Assembly: GCA_964244115.1 (NCBI GenBank) | Contig: CAXTHM010000013.1 | Location: forward strand, 1-64,000 | Source of the DNA: CADCWK01 sp964244115 | Lineage (GTDB): Bacteria > Chloroflexota > Chloroflexia > Thermomicrobiales > UBA6265 | DNA: 64,000 nucleotides | Direction: 5' to 3' | Part shown: positions 18,715 to 29,708 of the stretch, one piece after another | Layout of the letters: each line of letters starts with the position of its first letter | Position numbering within the stretch: position 1 is the stretch's first letter | Position numbers and translations under genes: made by a program | The notes under the pieces: model-generated | The model's input: the letters and a program-made list of their open reading frames with translations, nothing else | The model's database searches: none | Told to the model about the DNA's origin: nothing

Positions 18715-19641
18715 TTACTCCGCTACCGCATCCGAGGCGGTATGTTGGCGGGATGATGACGCCCGGAAGCCCCGGAGTTGCCCGAGGCGCATGTTGCTCA
18801 TCATCGCCGCCGAGGCGAGGATGACGGCGAACCCGACGAATGTGCCGAGCGAGAGTCTCTCGTCGAGCAGCAACGCGCCCCAGAGCACCCCGAAGGCCGG
18901 CGTGAAGTAGGTGGCGATGTTGGCCCGGAACGGACCGATCCTCCGCATCAGGCGGAAGAACAGCAGGTAGGCCACCCCGGTCGTGAACAGGCCCAGCCCG
19001 AGTACCGACAGGATCGCCTCGTCCGACGGGCGGGACGCCGGGACGGTGGCGGCGGCGAACGGCAGCAGCACCACGGCGGCCGTCAGTTGCTGCATGATCG
19101 GGATCGCCACTCCCGCCTTGGTCCGGAGCATCCGGGCCGAGTAGTGCGTCCCGATGCCGTAGCACAGCGCGGCCCCGACGACGGCGGCGATCGAGAGGAT
19201 GACGCCGAGACCAAACGTCAGCGGCGTCCAGCCGACGAGCAGGACCACCCCGCCCAGACCGAACGTGACTCCGGCCATCTGCCGGCCCGACAGCGGATCG
19301 CGCAACCAGACTCAGCCGACCAGGGCGGTGAAGACCGGGGTCGTCGCGATCAGGATCGAGGAGATGGATGCGGGTAGCTCCGTCGCCGCGAACGAGATCA
19401 GCGTGAACGGGATCGCCGTGTTCATCGTTCCGAGCAGCAGGTACTGGCGCCAGCGGGTCCGGATGTCGAGGCTGATCCCACCCGGCAGCGCGACGGCGAG
19501 CAGCAGCAGTCCACCGATGATGACCCGGAGGTCGGCGACCGGCACCGGGTTGAACTCGGGGGACGCCACCCGCATGAAGAGGAACGACGCGCCCCAGAGC
19601 GCGCCGAGCGTGAACAGACCAGCGATGTCGATCGGCCGCAT
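18715..19641 (-). pseudogene. EamA/DMT-family transporter interrupted by one in-frame TGA
   Basis: The full frame of 309 codons encodes a ten-helix drug/metabolite transporter with two EamA repeats: MRPIDIAGLFTLGALWGASFLF at the start, ATTPVFTALVG before the break, and YFTPAFGVLWGALLLDERLSL in the second repeat. A TGA codon at 19314-19312 interrupts the frame after residue 109, in the fifth-helix region, and the same frame resumes immediately as VWLRDPLSGRQ. No frameshift is present. A point mutation from a sense codon such as TGG or CGA is the simplest reading; sequencing error or read-through cannot be excluded. The start ATG 19641 follows AAGCAGG. Substrate unknown. Confidence 0.8.
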
Positions 19642-19771
19642 GTGACCTGCTTCCCTGCTGGCAAAGGTGGGGCCGTCCGGCCTGAGATGATCGCGTATCC
19701 TTGCCACGCGCCGGAGACGAACGAATCGCGCCCGACGCGCCCGTAGCTCCACCGAGGATGACCAGCCCGAC

Positions 19772-20335
19772 ATGACAGCGCCGCCGCCGTACCCCACCAC
19801 CCGGACGTCGACCGGTGAGGTCCCCTGCACCTATCACAAGGACGTCATGACACGGCTGCGCTGCTCCCGCTGCGCTAAGCCCATCTGCCCGAAGGAAGCG
19901 GTCCGGACGCCGGTCGGTCTGCGCTGCCCGGATTGCGCCGGCGTCCGCGGCCTGCCGACGTACCGCACCCCCTCGACCTCGATCGCCCGCGCGGCGGGAC
20001 TCGGCCTCGCCGTGGCGGTGGTCGTCGGGGTCGTCTGGGGCTTCTTCCCGGCCTGGCAATTCTACCTTGCCCTCGCGCTCGGATTCGGCTCCGTCGAGGT
20101 CATGGCCCGGGCGGCCAAATTCAAGCGCGGCCGGGATCTCCAGTTGACGGCGATCGCGATCGTCGTCGTCGGGCTGGCCGTCAGCCGGATCGTGCTGTCG
20201 CAGCGGCTCGACATCCCGCTCGGCGAGATCAATCAACTCGGCGACTTCGCCACGTACTATCTCCAGTTGCGCCTGATCCCGGACCTGATCTACGCCGTCA
20301 TCCCGATCCTGATCGCCTGGTTCCGGTTCCGGTGA
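19772..20335 (+). CDS. B-box zinc-finger membrane protein
   Basis: Protein of 187 residues. The N-terminal B-box-type zinc finger has ligands in CTYH, CSRC, CPKE and CPDC (about residues 19-57), followed by the PVGLRCPDC signature often found in front of rhomboid domains. Two or three membrane helices follow (about 72-92, 95-112, 127-145) and a C-terminal hydrophobic segment ends the protein. No rhomboid catalytic serine is seen. Its TGA overlaps the GTG of the MurJ-like gene, so the two are translationally coupled and may act together at the membrane. Function not known. Confidence 0.82.
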   Translation: MTAPPPYPTTRTSTGEVPCTYHKDVMTRLRCSRCAKPICPKEAVRTPVGLRCPDCAGVRGLPTYRTPSTSIARAAGLGLAVAVVVGVVWGFFPAWQFYLALALGFGSVEVMARAAKFKRGRDLQLTAIAIVVVGLAVSRIVLSQRLDIPLGEINQLGDFATYYLQLRLIPDLIYAVIPILIAWFRFR

Positions 20336-22080
20336 GCCAGCCACCGGCGACGGCCGGTGGTCCACCATCGACCCCGACGCTCCCGCCCCGTGTCGACACC
20401 CCGCCGAACGGCCATCAGCGGGGGGGCCGGAGCGGCGCGGTCGACGGCATCCAGACATCAGGCGATGGGACACCGGAGCCGGTCGACCGGTCGACGCCGA
20501 CCGGTCGCCTCGTCAACCTCGCCGTCATCCTGATGATCGGGACGGCGCTGAGCCGGCTCCTCGGGCTGGTCCGGGAGGCGGTGATCTCGTCCCGGTTCGG
20601 CAGCGGCGCCGAGACTGACGCCTTCGTCCTCGCCGACAACGTCCAGAGCACCATCTTCGAGCTGACCAGCAACGGCGTCCTCCAGGCGGCGATGATCCCG
20701 GCGCTGGCCGGTCTGATGCTGGCCTCCCGCGGCGGCGTGGCCGAAGTCCGCCGGGCGATGGGCGCCCTGCTGACGCTGATCCTGATCGCGACGCTGGTCA
20801 TGACGGTGGCCGGGATCGTCTGGGCGCCGCTGGTCGTCGATGCCCTGACCGGACTCCTCGATGTCGGTGAGCCGCCCGATCGGGCCACGGTCGACCTCAC
20901 GGTCGAGCTGGTCCGCTGGATCCTGCCGGCCGTCCCCTTGCTCGGACTCGGTTCGGTCCTGATGGCGGGACTGCATGCCGCTGGCCGTCCGGCCGCGCCG
21001 TCGCTTGGCTCGGCCACCCGGAACGCCGTCTTCATCGCTACCGCTCTAGCGCTCTCGGCGGCGATCGGGATCGAGAGCCTCGCCCTCGGGACGGTCCTCG
21101 GCGCCCTCGCGATCGTCCTGATCCAGCTTCCCGCCCTCCGCCGGGTCGGGCTGCTCGTCCCGCCGAACCTGCACCTGCGCCACCCTGCTGTCGGGACGGT
21201 CGTGCGCCTCAGCATCCCCGTCACCGGCAGTCTCATCATCACGACCGCGGTGCTGGTGGTCGACCGGAACCTCGCCAGCGGCGTCTCCGAGGGCACGGTC
21301 GCGGTGATGCGCTTCGCGACGACGCTGGTCCAGACGGTACTCGGGCTCGTCGCGGCGGCGGTCGCCCTGGCCGCACTGCCATCGCTCTCACGTCACCATG
21401 AGGACGAGGACCCGGTCGCCTTCGCCCGGACCCTGCGTCGCGCGCTCGTCTTCGTCACCCTCCTGATCATCCCGGTCACGCTGATGCTGGCCGTGCTGTC
21501 GGAACCGGTGGTCCGGCTGATCTTCGAGCACGGGGACACGGACGTGGCAGCGGCCGGTCAGATCCGGAGGGCGCTCCTCGGCTACCTACCCGGCACGCTC
21601 GCCGCCGGCTACGCCCAGGTGCTGCTGTTCGCGTTCTACGCCCGGAAGAACACCCATCTCCCGCTGCTGATCACCGTGGTCGGGGCGGTCGGCTACGCCA
21701 TCGCGGCCTTCGGGCTGGTCGGACCGCTCGGGATGGTCGGCCTCGTGCTCGCCAACTCGATCCAGTGGGGCGTGACGCTGGTCGGCGCGCTCCTGCTTGG
21801 ACGAAGCATCTTCCGGGGCTGGCGGGTCCTGCCCTGGCCGGTGATCGCCCTCAGCACCGTCGGTGGCCTGCTGAGTTCCGCGATCGCGTGGGGCGGCGGG
21901 ATCGCGCTGAGCGGGGTGGACGACGATGCCGCGCTCACAAGGCGGCTCTTGACCCTCGTCCTCGCTGCCCTCGTTCTCACCGTGATCTACCCGGCGACGA
22001 TCGCCGTCGGCGTTCGCTTCGCCGGAATCGAGATCGAGGTTCCGGATCGGCTCAAACGGCTCCTGCGGCGCCCGTCGTAG
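20332..22080 (+). CDS. MurJ/MviN-like lipid II flippase
   Basis: Polytopic inner-membrane protein of about 582 residues from the MOP exporter superfamily, probably moving lipid-linked peptidoglycan precursor across the membrane. After a 60-residue Pro/Thr-rich cytoplasmic lead, the MurJ core starts at GTALSRLLGLVREAVISSRFG, with the family's essential arginines in helix 1, then DAFVLADNVQSTIFELTSNG and about 13-14 hydrophobic segments. The GTG at 20332 overlaps the preceding stop codon (GTGA). The gene is convergent with acs, leaving a 275-bp gap (22081-22355) with GC-rich inverted segments but no clear terminator. Confidence 0.88.
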   Translation: MSQPPATAGGPPSTPTLPPRVDTPPNGHQRGGRSGAVDGIQTSGDGTPEPVDRSTPTGRLVNLAVILMIGTALSRLLGLVREAVISSRFGSGAETDAFVLADNVQSTIFELTSNGVLQAAMIPALAGLMLASRGGVAEVRRAMGALLTLILIATLVMTVAGIVWAPLVVDALTGLLDVGEPPDRATVDLTVELVRWILPAVPLLGLGSVLMAGLHAAGRPAAPSLGSATRNAVFIATALALSAAIGIESLALGTVLGALAIVLIQLPALRRVGLLVPPNLHLRHPAVGTVVRLSIPVTGSLIITTAVLVVDRNLASGVSEGTVAVMRFATTLVQTVLGLVAAAVALAALPSLSRHHEDEDPVAFARTLRRALVFVTLLIIPVTLMLAVLSEPVVRLIFEHGDTDVAAAGQIRRALLGYLPGTLAAGYAQVLLFAFYARKNTHLPLLITVVGAVGYAIAAFGLVGPLGMVGLVLANSIQWGVTLVGALLLGRSIFRGWRVLPWPVIALSTVGGLLSSAIAWGGGIALSGVDDDAALTRRLLTLVLAALVLTVIYPATIAVGVRFAGIEIEVPDRLKRLLRRPS

Positions 22081-22355
22081 CGGCAACGCTTGCGAGCCAT
22101 CGAAGATGGTCGGGTCATCGCCAATATGATCCCCTTGCGGGGCGGTGGCGCCCGCGGGCGCCGGGCTCGCTTCGCCCCTCCATGAACGGGCGCTCATCCC
22201 ACCCCGTCAGGTCGAAACGTGAGCAACGAACGTCGGTTGTTGCCCTGCGGGGCGATGGCCGCCGCGGCGACCCGGATGGGGCCAGCGATGCGAGAGCCCC
22301 ACCCCTTCGATTCGGCCGCCACGTCACGCTTTCGATCCGTGAGTCGAGCAGACGC

Positions 22356-24341
<1,986 letters not shown>

Positions 24342-24420
24342 TCGCGTCTCCTGATTCATAGCCCGCATCGGCCCGCATCGGCTCACATCGCTCCTGTCGG
24401 GCGGTCGATCACACCGCCGA

Positions 24421-24429
24421 AGTATTCCA
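24421..24429 (-). promoter_or_regulatory. Extended -10 promoter candidate for acs
   Basis: On the minus strand the sequence is TGGAATACT, a TGn followed by AATACT, four of six -10 matches. Transcription would start near 24414, about 70 nt ahead of the acs ATG. Confidence 0.35.
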
Positions 24430-24503
24430 CGTCCCCGGCCAAGGGGGACGCTGGCCGGCGTTCCCCTGTCATGTCCATCGCGGGCGTCGACTGACGAATC
24501 GGA

Positions 24504-25109
24504 CTACTGGTCCTTGACGGTCACGACGTTCTGGAGATTCCGCTGCCGGATCCGGTCGGCGAAGGATGTCGGCGGGGCGACGTCCTCGACGAGGAGATCG
24601 TCGTCGTCATCCATGTCGTCGGAGCCGTCAGCCGGCTTGGGATGCGCCTCGTGCTCCGGCAGCACCCAGGAGGTCGTCGGCTTGATGATCCACGGCATCA
24701 CGAAGGTCTCGGTCGAGCGGACGCCGTCGATGGACGATAGCTTCTCGGTCAGGAGTCCGACGAGGTCCTCCTGCGACTCGACGATGATGTGGATCATGAT
24801 GTCGAAGTTGCCGGTCAGGAAGGCGGCGAACGTGACCTCGTTCATCGCCCGGAGCTGGTCGGCGATCTCCTCCAGCCGGTGGAGATCGACACGGAGGCCG
24901 ATCATGGCCCGGAGCTCGTAGCCCAGTTTGCTCGGCTCAGCGACCATCGCGAACTCGATCACGCCGCGCTGCTGGAGACGATCCATCCGCCGCCGGACCG
25001 TCGATTCCGGCGTCCCGGTCGCCCGGCTGAGTTCCGCATAGGACATCCGGGCGTTGCGCTGGAGCAGACGGATGATCGCGCGGTCGGTATCGTTGACGCT
25101 TCGTGCCAT
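24504..25109 (-). CDS. Lrp/AsnC-family transcriptional regulator with acidic C-terminal tail
   Basis: Protein of 201 residues. The N-terminal winged HTH (MARSVNDTDRAIIRLLQRNA to about residue 55) and the effector-binding RAM domain (about 65-145) match the family. Beyond the usual 150 residues there is a tail with an acidic run (DDMDDDDDLLVEDV, about 168-181) and a basic end. GAGGAA precedes the ATG. It lies on the same strand upstream of acs by 160 nt, so acetate or amino-acid control of acs is possible but unproven. Confidence 0.9.
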   Translation of the reverse strand: MARSVNDTDRAIIRLLQRNARMSYAELSRATGTPESTVRRRMDRLQQRGVIEFAMVAEPSKLGYELRAMIGLRVDLHRLEEIADQLRAMNEVTFAAFLTGNFDIMIHIIVESQEDLVGLLTEKLSSIDGVRSTETFVMPWIIKPTTSWVLPEHEAHPKPADGSDDMDDDDDLLVEDVAPPTSFADRIRQRNLQNVVTVKDQ

Positions 25110-25409
25110 GCGGGGTTCCTCAGGTATCGGCGACGGGTAAGATCGACCGACGTGGTGGACAGGGATCGGGAATGAACTGACCGCTCGCCGGATGCAGACA
25201 ACGGTTCGCCCGGTCGGGGCACGATCGGCCGGGGGTTTCCCGGACGGGTGTCCAGCGATTCAGAACGGTCCGACAGACAAGGCGGCTCTCGCGAGAGTGG
25301 CGAAAGGCAGCACACAGCCTACCAGAAATGACGCGCTCCGTCGTCCCACCCGACGATCGGATACCTGACCTCCGCCGATCGGGTGTCGTGCGCGTGTCGA
25401 CGTGACTCC

Positions 25410-25467
25410 CTGACAAGAAAATGTCCGTACACTATGTACGATCGATGGTGTAAACCGTTCGAAACGG
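25410..25467 (+). promoter_or_regulatory. Promoter and two inverted repeats upstream of the C39 peptidase gene
   Basis: CTGACA (25410-25415), a 17-nt spacer and TATGTA (25433-25438) form a plausible promoter. A perfect inverted repeat cGTACA-CTA-TGTACg (25426-25440) covers its -10. A second, CCGTT-CGA-AACGG (25455-25467), lies just downstream. The position suggests repressor control. The rest of the 553-bp gap (25110-25662) holds nothing recognisable. Confidence 0.45.
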
Positions 25468-25662
25468 GTAGCCATGTTGGCGCGAAGTTGCTATTCTCAC
25501 CTCGGGGATGGGGCAGGGGTCGTCTCGATCACGCTCCGGCCGGTCGCCAGCCGAAGGAAATCGGGTCCCCTCAACGGGAACCCAAGCCCTTCTGCCGGTA
25601 TCGACCGTCATTCGGAGGGTGGTGCTCGATCGGAGTACCGACCATCTACGGGGGATTTCAGC

Positions 25663-26715
25663 ATGCGTCGACGGTTCATCCTGCCAGTGATCACCGCATT
25701 GGTCCTGTCCATGGGCGGCGCATCGCTGGCCCCCTCGTCGTCCTCGGCGAGCGCACGGTCCGTCAACGCCTGGGTAACGGTCAAGAGCGTCAGCCCGGCG
25801 GTCGGCTGCGTGATCCCGGTCGCGATCGAGGTCCGGGAGTCCGGTCAGCCGCTGTCGGGGGTTGACATCCTCACCGGGCTGGTCGTCGACGGCGCGGTCT
25901 ACGCCTCCGAACGAGCCGCGACCGGGACCGACGGGGTCGGCTACGTCGATGTCGACACCAGCGGTGCCTACGCCGGCGGCGACGCCCGGATCGAGGTCAA
26001 CCTGGCCGGGTCCTTCATCGGCCACGTCGCGGTGACGCTGAACGACGGCGGTGGCTGCGAGAGCGCGACGTCCGTCCTCGACGCCCCGGCCCAGATCTGG
26101 TGGACCGAGCCGGCCGCGGCGGCCGTCGAGCCGGTCGCCGCCGGGACCGGGACGACCGCGACCAGCGGGGCCAGCATCCCGGTGCCGAACTATGTCCAGC
26201 AGCGCAACCTGAGCTGCGAGTACGCCTCGCTGCAGATCGCGACCGGCGCCTTCGGCGGCGGGATCAGCGAGTACGCCTTCGACAGCGTCGTCGGCTGGAG
26301 CGAGAACCCGCACTACGGGTACCGCGGGGACATCACCGGCTGGTGGGGCAACACGGTGGACTACGGCGTCTACGTCGAACCGCTCGCCGCCGCCCTCCCC
26401 CAGTTCGGTTTCTATGGAGAAGCGTTCTACGGGCAGGGGAACTCGGCCGCGCTGACCAACCGCCTGGACGCGGGATCGCCAGTCCTCGTCTACCTGGGAC
26501 TCTGGGGCGACACCGGCTTCTACGAGACCGGGTCCGACGGCAGCACCTACCTCCTCGTGCCGGGCTATCACGTCGTCGTCGCCTACGGATACGACCAGAG
26601 CGGCGTCTACGTGTCCGATCCGGCCATCGGCTCCAGCCGGTTCTACGACTGGGGCACGTTCATGTCGATGTGGAATGTGATGGACGGGATGGCCCTGGCG
26701 GTGAGTCCAGCCTAG
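25663..26715 (+). CDS. Secreted C39-like cysteine peptidase with N-terminal Ig-like domain
   Basis: Exported protein of 350 residues. A signal peptide (about 1-32, basic start, hydrophobic core, SASA end) is followed by a beta-rich Ig-like domain (about 36-125). The papain-fold C39-type domain (about 175-350) has the glutamine in YVQQRNLSCEY, catalytic Cys185, His303 in PGYHVVVAYGYD and Asp319 in VSDPA, so the full catalytic set is present. No ABC transporter is fused, unlike bacteriocin-maturing C39 enzymes, so it is better seen as a free extracellular peptidase-like protein. A GGGGAT ribosome site precedes the ATG. It stands alone. Confidence 0.8.
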   Translation: MRRRFILPVITALVLSMGGASLAPSSSSASARSVNAWVTVKSVSPAVGCVIPVAIEVRESGQPLSGVDILTGLVVDGAVYASERAATGTDGVGYVDVDTSGAYAGGDARIEVNLAGSFIGHVAVTLNDGGGCESATSVLDAPAQIWWTEPAAAAVEPVAAGTGTTATSGASIPVPNYVQQRNLSCEYASLQIATGAFGGGISEYAFDSVVGWSENPHYGYRGDITGWWGNTVDYGVYVEPLAAALPQFGFYGEAFYGQGNSAALTNRLDAGSPVLVYLGLWGDTGFYETGSDGSTYLLVPGYHVVVAYGYDQSGVYVSDPAIGSSRFYDWGTFMSMWNVMDGMALAVSPA

Positions 26716-26734
26716 GCCGGACGTCGAACCGAGC

Positions 26735-26781
26735 GGCAACAGGGACGGCCCGGGCGAAATGCCCGGGCCGTCCCTGTTGCC
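26735..26781 (+). terminator. Long hairpin after the C39 peptidase gene
   Basis: A perfect 21-bp stem: the arm starting GGCAACAGGGACGG (26735-26755) pairs with 26761-26781, around a GAAAT loop. It lacks a T-run but lies 20 nt past the stop codon. Probable terminator. Confidence 0.75.
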
Positions 26782-26877
26782 GTCGACCCGATCCCGTGGT
26801 CTGCTGTCGCAGACGATCGAACCGGACCCGGACGCATCGCCGTGGACCGGATCTTCACCGATATGAAGGGATCAGCA

Positions 26878-27789
26878 ATGGCAGACACAGGGCCAGGGAC
26901 GACGGTGGGATTCATCGGCCTCGGGATCATGGGGCGGCCGATGGCCCGGAATCTCGTCGAGGCCGGCTTCCGGCTCGTGATCCATAACCGCAGCCGCGAC
27001 GTCGTGGACGAGCTGACCGCCGAGAGCGATGCCTTCACGGCCGCCGGGTCCCCTCGGGAGGTCGCCGAACGTGCTGACATCGTGATCACGATGCTGCCGG
27101 ACACCCCGGACGTCGAGCGGGTCGTGGCCGGTGACGACGGCGTCCTCGGGGCGGCCCGGCCGGGACTCCTCGTGATCGACATGAGCACGATCGCGCCGGC
27201 GGCGGCGATCCGGCTCGGCGAAGGACTGGCGGCGGCGGGCGCCTCGCTGCTCGACGCGCCGGTCAGCGGCGGCGAGGCCGGGGCGATCGCGGGCTCCCTG
27301 AGCATCATGGCCGGCGGCTCCGCCGCGGATTTCGAGCGGGCCCAGCCGGTCTTCGCGGCGCTCGGCCGGACGATCGTTCACGTCGGCGGTCCCGGTGCCG
27401 GGCAGACGGTCAAGATGTGCAACCAGATCGCGGTCGCCGTGAACCTGGCCGGGATGAGCGAGGCGCTCGTGCTCGGCGCCCGGGCCGGCGTCGACCCGGC
27501 GAAGATCATCGAGGTGCTGCGCGGCGGGCTGGCCGGCAGCCGGGTGATGGAGCTCAAGGCCGGCGCGATGATCGACCACGCCTTCGCCCCCGGTTTCCGG
27601 GTGGAGCTCCACCGCAAGGATCTCCGGATCGCCCGGGCCAGCGCCAGCCAGCAGCATGTCGCGCTCCCCGTCTCGGCCGTCGTCGCCGAGCTGTTCGAGT
27701 CCCTTGCCGCCAACGGTCACGACACCGACGACCATTCCAGTCTGATCACCGCGATCGAACAGCTGTCCGGGTTCAGCCTGACGGCGTAG
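26878..27789 (+). CDS. NAD(P)-dependent beta-hydroxyacid dehydrogenase (3-hydroxyisobutyrate / tartronate-semialdehyde reductase family)
   Basis: Cytosolic oxidoreductase of 303 residues. An N-terminal Rossmann motif GFIGLGIMGRPMARNL (11-26), the substrate-binding DAPVSGGEAGA segment (about 126-136), catalytic Lys179 in GAGQTVKMCNQ, and a helical C-terminal domain identify the family. GAAGGGATC precedes ATG 26878. Specificity between 3-hydroxyisobutyrate, tartronate semialdehyde and glyoxylate-type substrates cannot be decided. It runs in the same direction as ohr, but a 167-nt gap separates them; that gap holds an exact 10-bp tandem duplication (27831-27850). Confidence 0.9.
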   Translation: MADTGPGTTVGFIGLGIMGRPMARNLVEAGFRLVIHNRSRDVVDELTAESDAFTAAGSPREVAERADIVITMLPDTPDVERVVAGDDGVLGAARPGLLVIDMSTIAPAAAIRLGEGLAAAGASLLDAPVSGGEAGAIAGSLSIMAGGSAADFERAQPVFAALGRTIVHVGGPGAGQTVKMCNQIAVAVNLAGMSEALVLGARAGVDPAKIIEVLRGGLAGSRVMELKAGAMIDHAFAPGFRVELHRKDLRIARASASQQHVALPVSAVVAELFESLAANGHDTDDHSSLITAIEQLSGFSLTA

Positions 27790-27956
27790 AGCGCCTACCG
27801 GGAGAACGGGGAGTGCCACGGCTGGGCGTCGGCTGTCTTCGGCTGTCTTCGTCGGCGATGGCGTCCAATATGCTTCGTATTCGAGTCAGTATGGGTGGAC
27901 TGCGAAGTCCTCCGGTTAGGCCCCCCCTCACCCCGCCGCCCCAAGGAGAGAGCATC

Positions 27957-28388
27957 ATGGTGCGCACCATCGCCGAATCCCTCTACGTCACGACCGCCAC
28001 CGTCACGGGCGGGCGCAGCGGCCACGCCCGGACGGACGACGGCCTGCTCAACCTCGAGCTGAGCGGACCGAAGGAGACCGGCGGTCCCGGCACCGGCACG
28101 AACCCGGAGCAACTGTTCGCGGCGGGCTACGGCGCCTGCTTCCAGAGCGCCCTGACCAGCGTCGGCCGGGCGCATGACATCGACACGACGGAGTCGACCG
28201 TCGTCTCCACGGTCACCCTGGGCAAGGCCGAGGACCACGGCTACGGCCTGGCCGTCACGCTCCGCGTCAGCATCCCGGGCGTCGATGAGGTCATGACGAA
28301 GACGCTGATCGAAGAGACCCACAAGGTCTGCCCGTACTCGCGAGCCATCGACGGGAACGTCGCCGTCACGCTGGAGGCCGGCTCCTGA
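27957..28388 (+). CDS. ohr: Organic hydroperoxide resistance protein (Ohr/OsmC family)
   Basis: Thiol peroxidase of 143 residues that reduces organic hydroperoxides; cytosolic. The reactive Cys61 (AAGYGACFQSAL) and resolving Cys125 (HKVCPYSRA) are in the positions expected for Ohr, and the length is typical. AAGGAGAG is an excellent ribosome site. No OhrR-type regulator is adjacent. The lipoyl-dependent electron supply known for the family is assumed, not seen here. Confidence 0.92.
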   Translation: MVRTIAESLYVTTATVTGGRSGHARTDDGLLNLELSGPKETGGPGTGTNPEQLFAAGYGACFQSALTSVGRAHDIDTTESTVVSTVTLGKAEDHGYGLAVTLRVSIPGVDEVMTKTLIEETHKVCPYSRAIDGNVAVTLEAGS

Positions 28389-28493
28389 CCGACCCGCCCC
28401 CGCCAGGATGCGTCGATGGCGAAGGGTGCGGCTCGGTCATACGCTCGCGAACGTCGAGCCGTGTCGACGGCGATGGATGAGGGAGGAAGACCG

Positions 28494-29483
28494 ATGGCGA
28501 AACGACTCGGGCTAGGGATCGACTACGGCGGCACCAAGATCCTGGCGGCCGTCGTGGACATCGATACGGGCGAGGTGCTCGGCACGTCCAAGAAGAAATC
28601 ACGTGCCGTCGACTCGTCGGATGAACTCCTCCGGCGCCTCTACGATCTCGGTGACGCGGCCCTGCGGGACGCCGGGATCGGCCCGGATGCGCTGAGCGGC
28701 ATCGGCGTCGGGATCGCCGGACAGGTCGACGCCGCGCGGGGCATCCTGCTCGGCACCCCCAACCTCAGCCAGGCGACGGTCGACCTGCCGCTGGCGGCCG
28801 CGTTGACCGCCCACTTCGGCGTCCCGACCGCGCTGCGCAACGATGTCCAGATCGCCGCTTCCGGCGAACTCCACTTCGGCGCCGGCAAGGGTGTCGGCGA
28901 CTTCCTCTGCGTCTTCGTCGGGACCGGCATCGGCGGCGCGATCGTCCAGAACGGTGAGCTCGTCACTGGCGCGACGGCGACGGCCGGCGAGATCGGGCAC
29001 CTCGTCATCCAGGCCGACGGCCGGCTCTGCGGCTGCGGTGGCCGCGGCCACCTGGAGGCCTATGCCTCCCGGACCGCGATCACTCGCTCACTGCTCGGCG
29101 ATCTCAAGCGCGGCCGAGCATCGATCCTGACGGACCTGCTCCCCACACCCTCCGAGGACGCGCCGGGCGGGACGGCGATCCGCTCCGGCATCCTGGCGAA
29201 GGCGGTCGCCGCCGACGACCCGCTGGTCTCCGAGACGATCATCCAGGCCGGACATTACCTCGGGCTGGGGATGGCTTCGGCGATCAACCTGCTCAACCCG
29301 ACCCGGATCATCATGGGCGGCGGCGTGATCGAGGCCGTCGACCGGCTGTTCGAGGTCGCCAGCACCCACGCCCGGCGTGAGGCGCTGCCCGTCCCCGGCG
29401 CCGGGGTCGACATCGTCAAGGCGGAACTCGGCGACAACGCCGGTGTGATCGGCGCGGCGCTGATCGGCGTCCATGCCGCCTGA
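28494..29483 (+). CDS. ROK-family sugar kinase (glucokinase-like)
   Basis: Cytosolic kinase of 329 residues that phosphorylates glucose or a related hexose with ATP. The phosphate-binding DYGGTKI (10-16), the GVGIAGQVD motif, the catalytic-region RNDVQIAASGE and the second phosphate motif VGTGIGGAIV are present. The ROK zinc site reads CGCGGRGHLE: the Cys normally following GNRG is His, so one zinc ligand is substituted. GGGAGGA lies just upstream of ATG 28494. No HTH is present, so it is an enzyme and not a NagC-type repressor. Confidence 0.88.
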   Translation: MAKRLGLGIDYGGTKILAAVVDIDTGEVLGTSKKKSRAVDSSDELLRRLYDLGDAALRDAGIGPDALSGIGVGIAGQVDAARGILLGTPNLSQATVDLPLAAALTAHFGVPTALRNDVQIAASGELHFGAGKGVGDFLCVFVGTGIGGAIVQNGELVTGATATAGEIGHLVIQADGRLCGCGGRGHLEAYASRTAITRSLLGDLKRGRASILTDLLPTPSEDAPGGTAIRSGILAKAVAADDPLVSETIIQAGHYLGLGMASAINLLNPTRIIMGGGVIEAVDRLFEVASTHARREALPVPGAGVDIVKAELGDNAGVIGAALIGVHAA

Positions 29484-29528
29484 TCCCAGGTCTGACGCAC
29501 GATCGGCGGGGGTCGCCGGCCGACCCCG

Positions 29529-29537
29529 TGCTAAACT
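29529..29537 (+). promoter_or_regulatory. Extended -10 promoter of the NYN-domain gene
   Basis: TGCTAAACT fits TGnTATAAT with the hexamer TAAACT at 29532-29537. It implies a 5' leader of about 165 nt before the GTG start. The leader shows no clear hairpin. Confidence 0.45.
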
Positions 29538-29708
29538 CCGCAGTGGTGAGGTTCGGCAACCATTCTGATTGTTCTCCTCCGCGTCTGGCAATCCCTTTCC
29601 CGGTTCCCATCCCCATAAGACGCGGCCGACGCTGGGCCGGAATTCCCGGTCGAACACGCGGTCAGCCCGGAGTTGTCCGGACGGACCAGAAGTCATACAG
29701 GTGAGATC

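Noticed and set aside
18266..20473. 735-codon minus-strand frame spanning rpmE, the EamA region and the B-box gene
   Set aside because: It runs through several well-supported genes in other frames and is Arg/Pro/Gly-rich without domains.
25663..26715. Bacteriocin-maturation C39 peptidase
   Set aside because: There is no fused ABC transporter, no adjacent double-glycine peptide gene, and it carries its own signal peptide.
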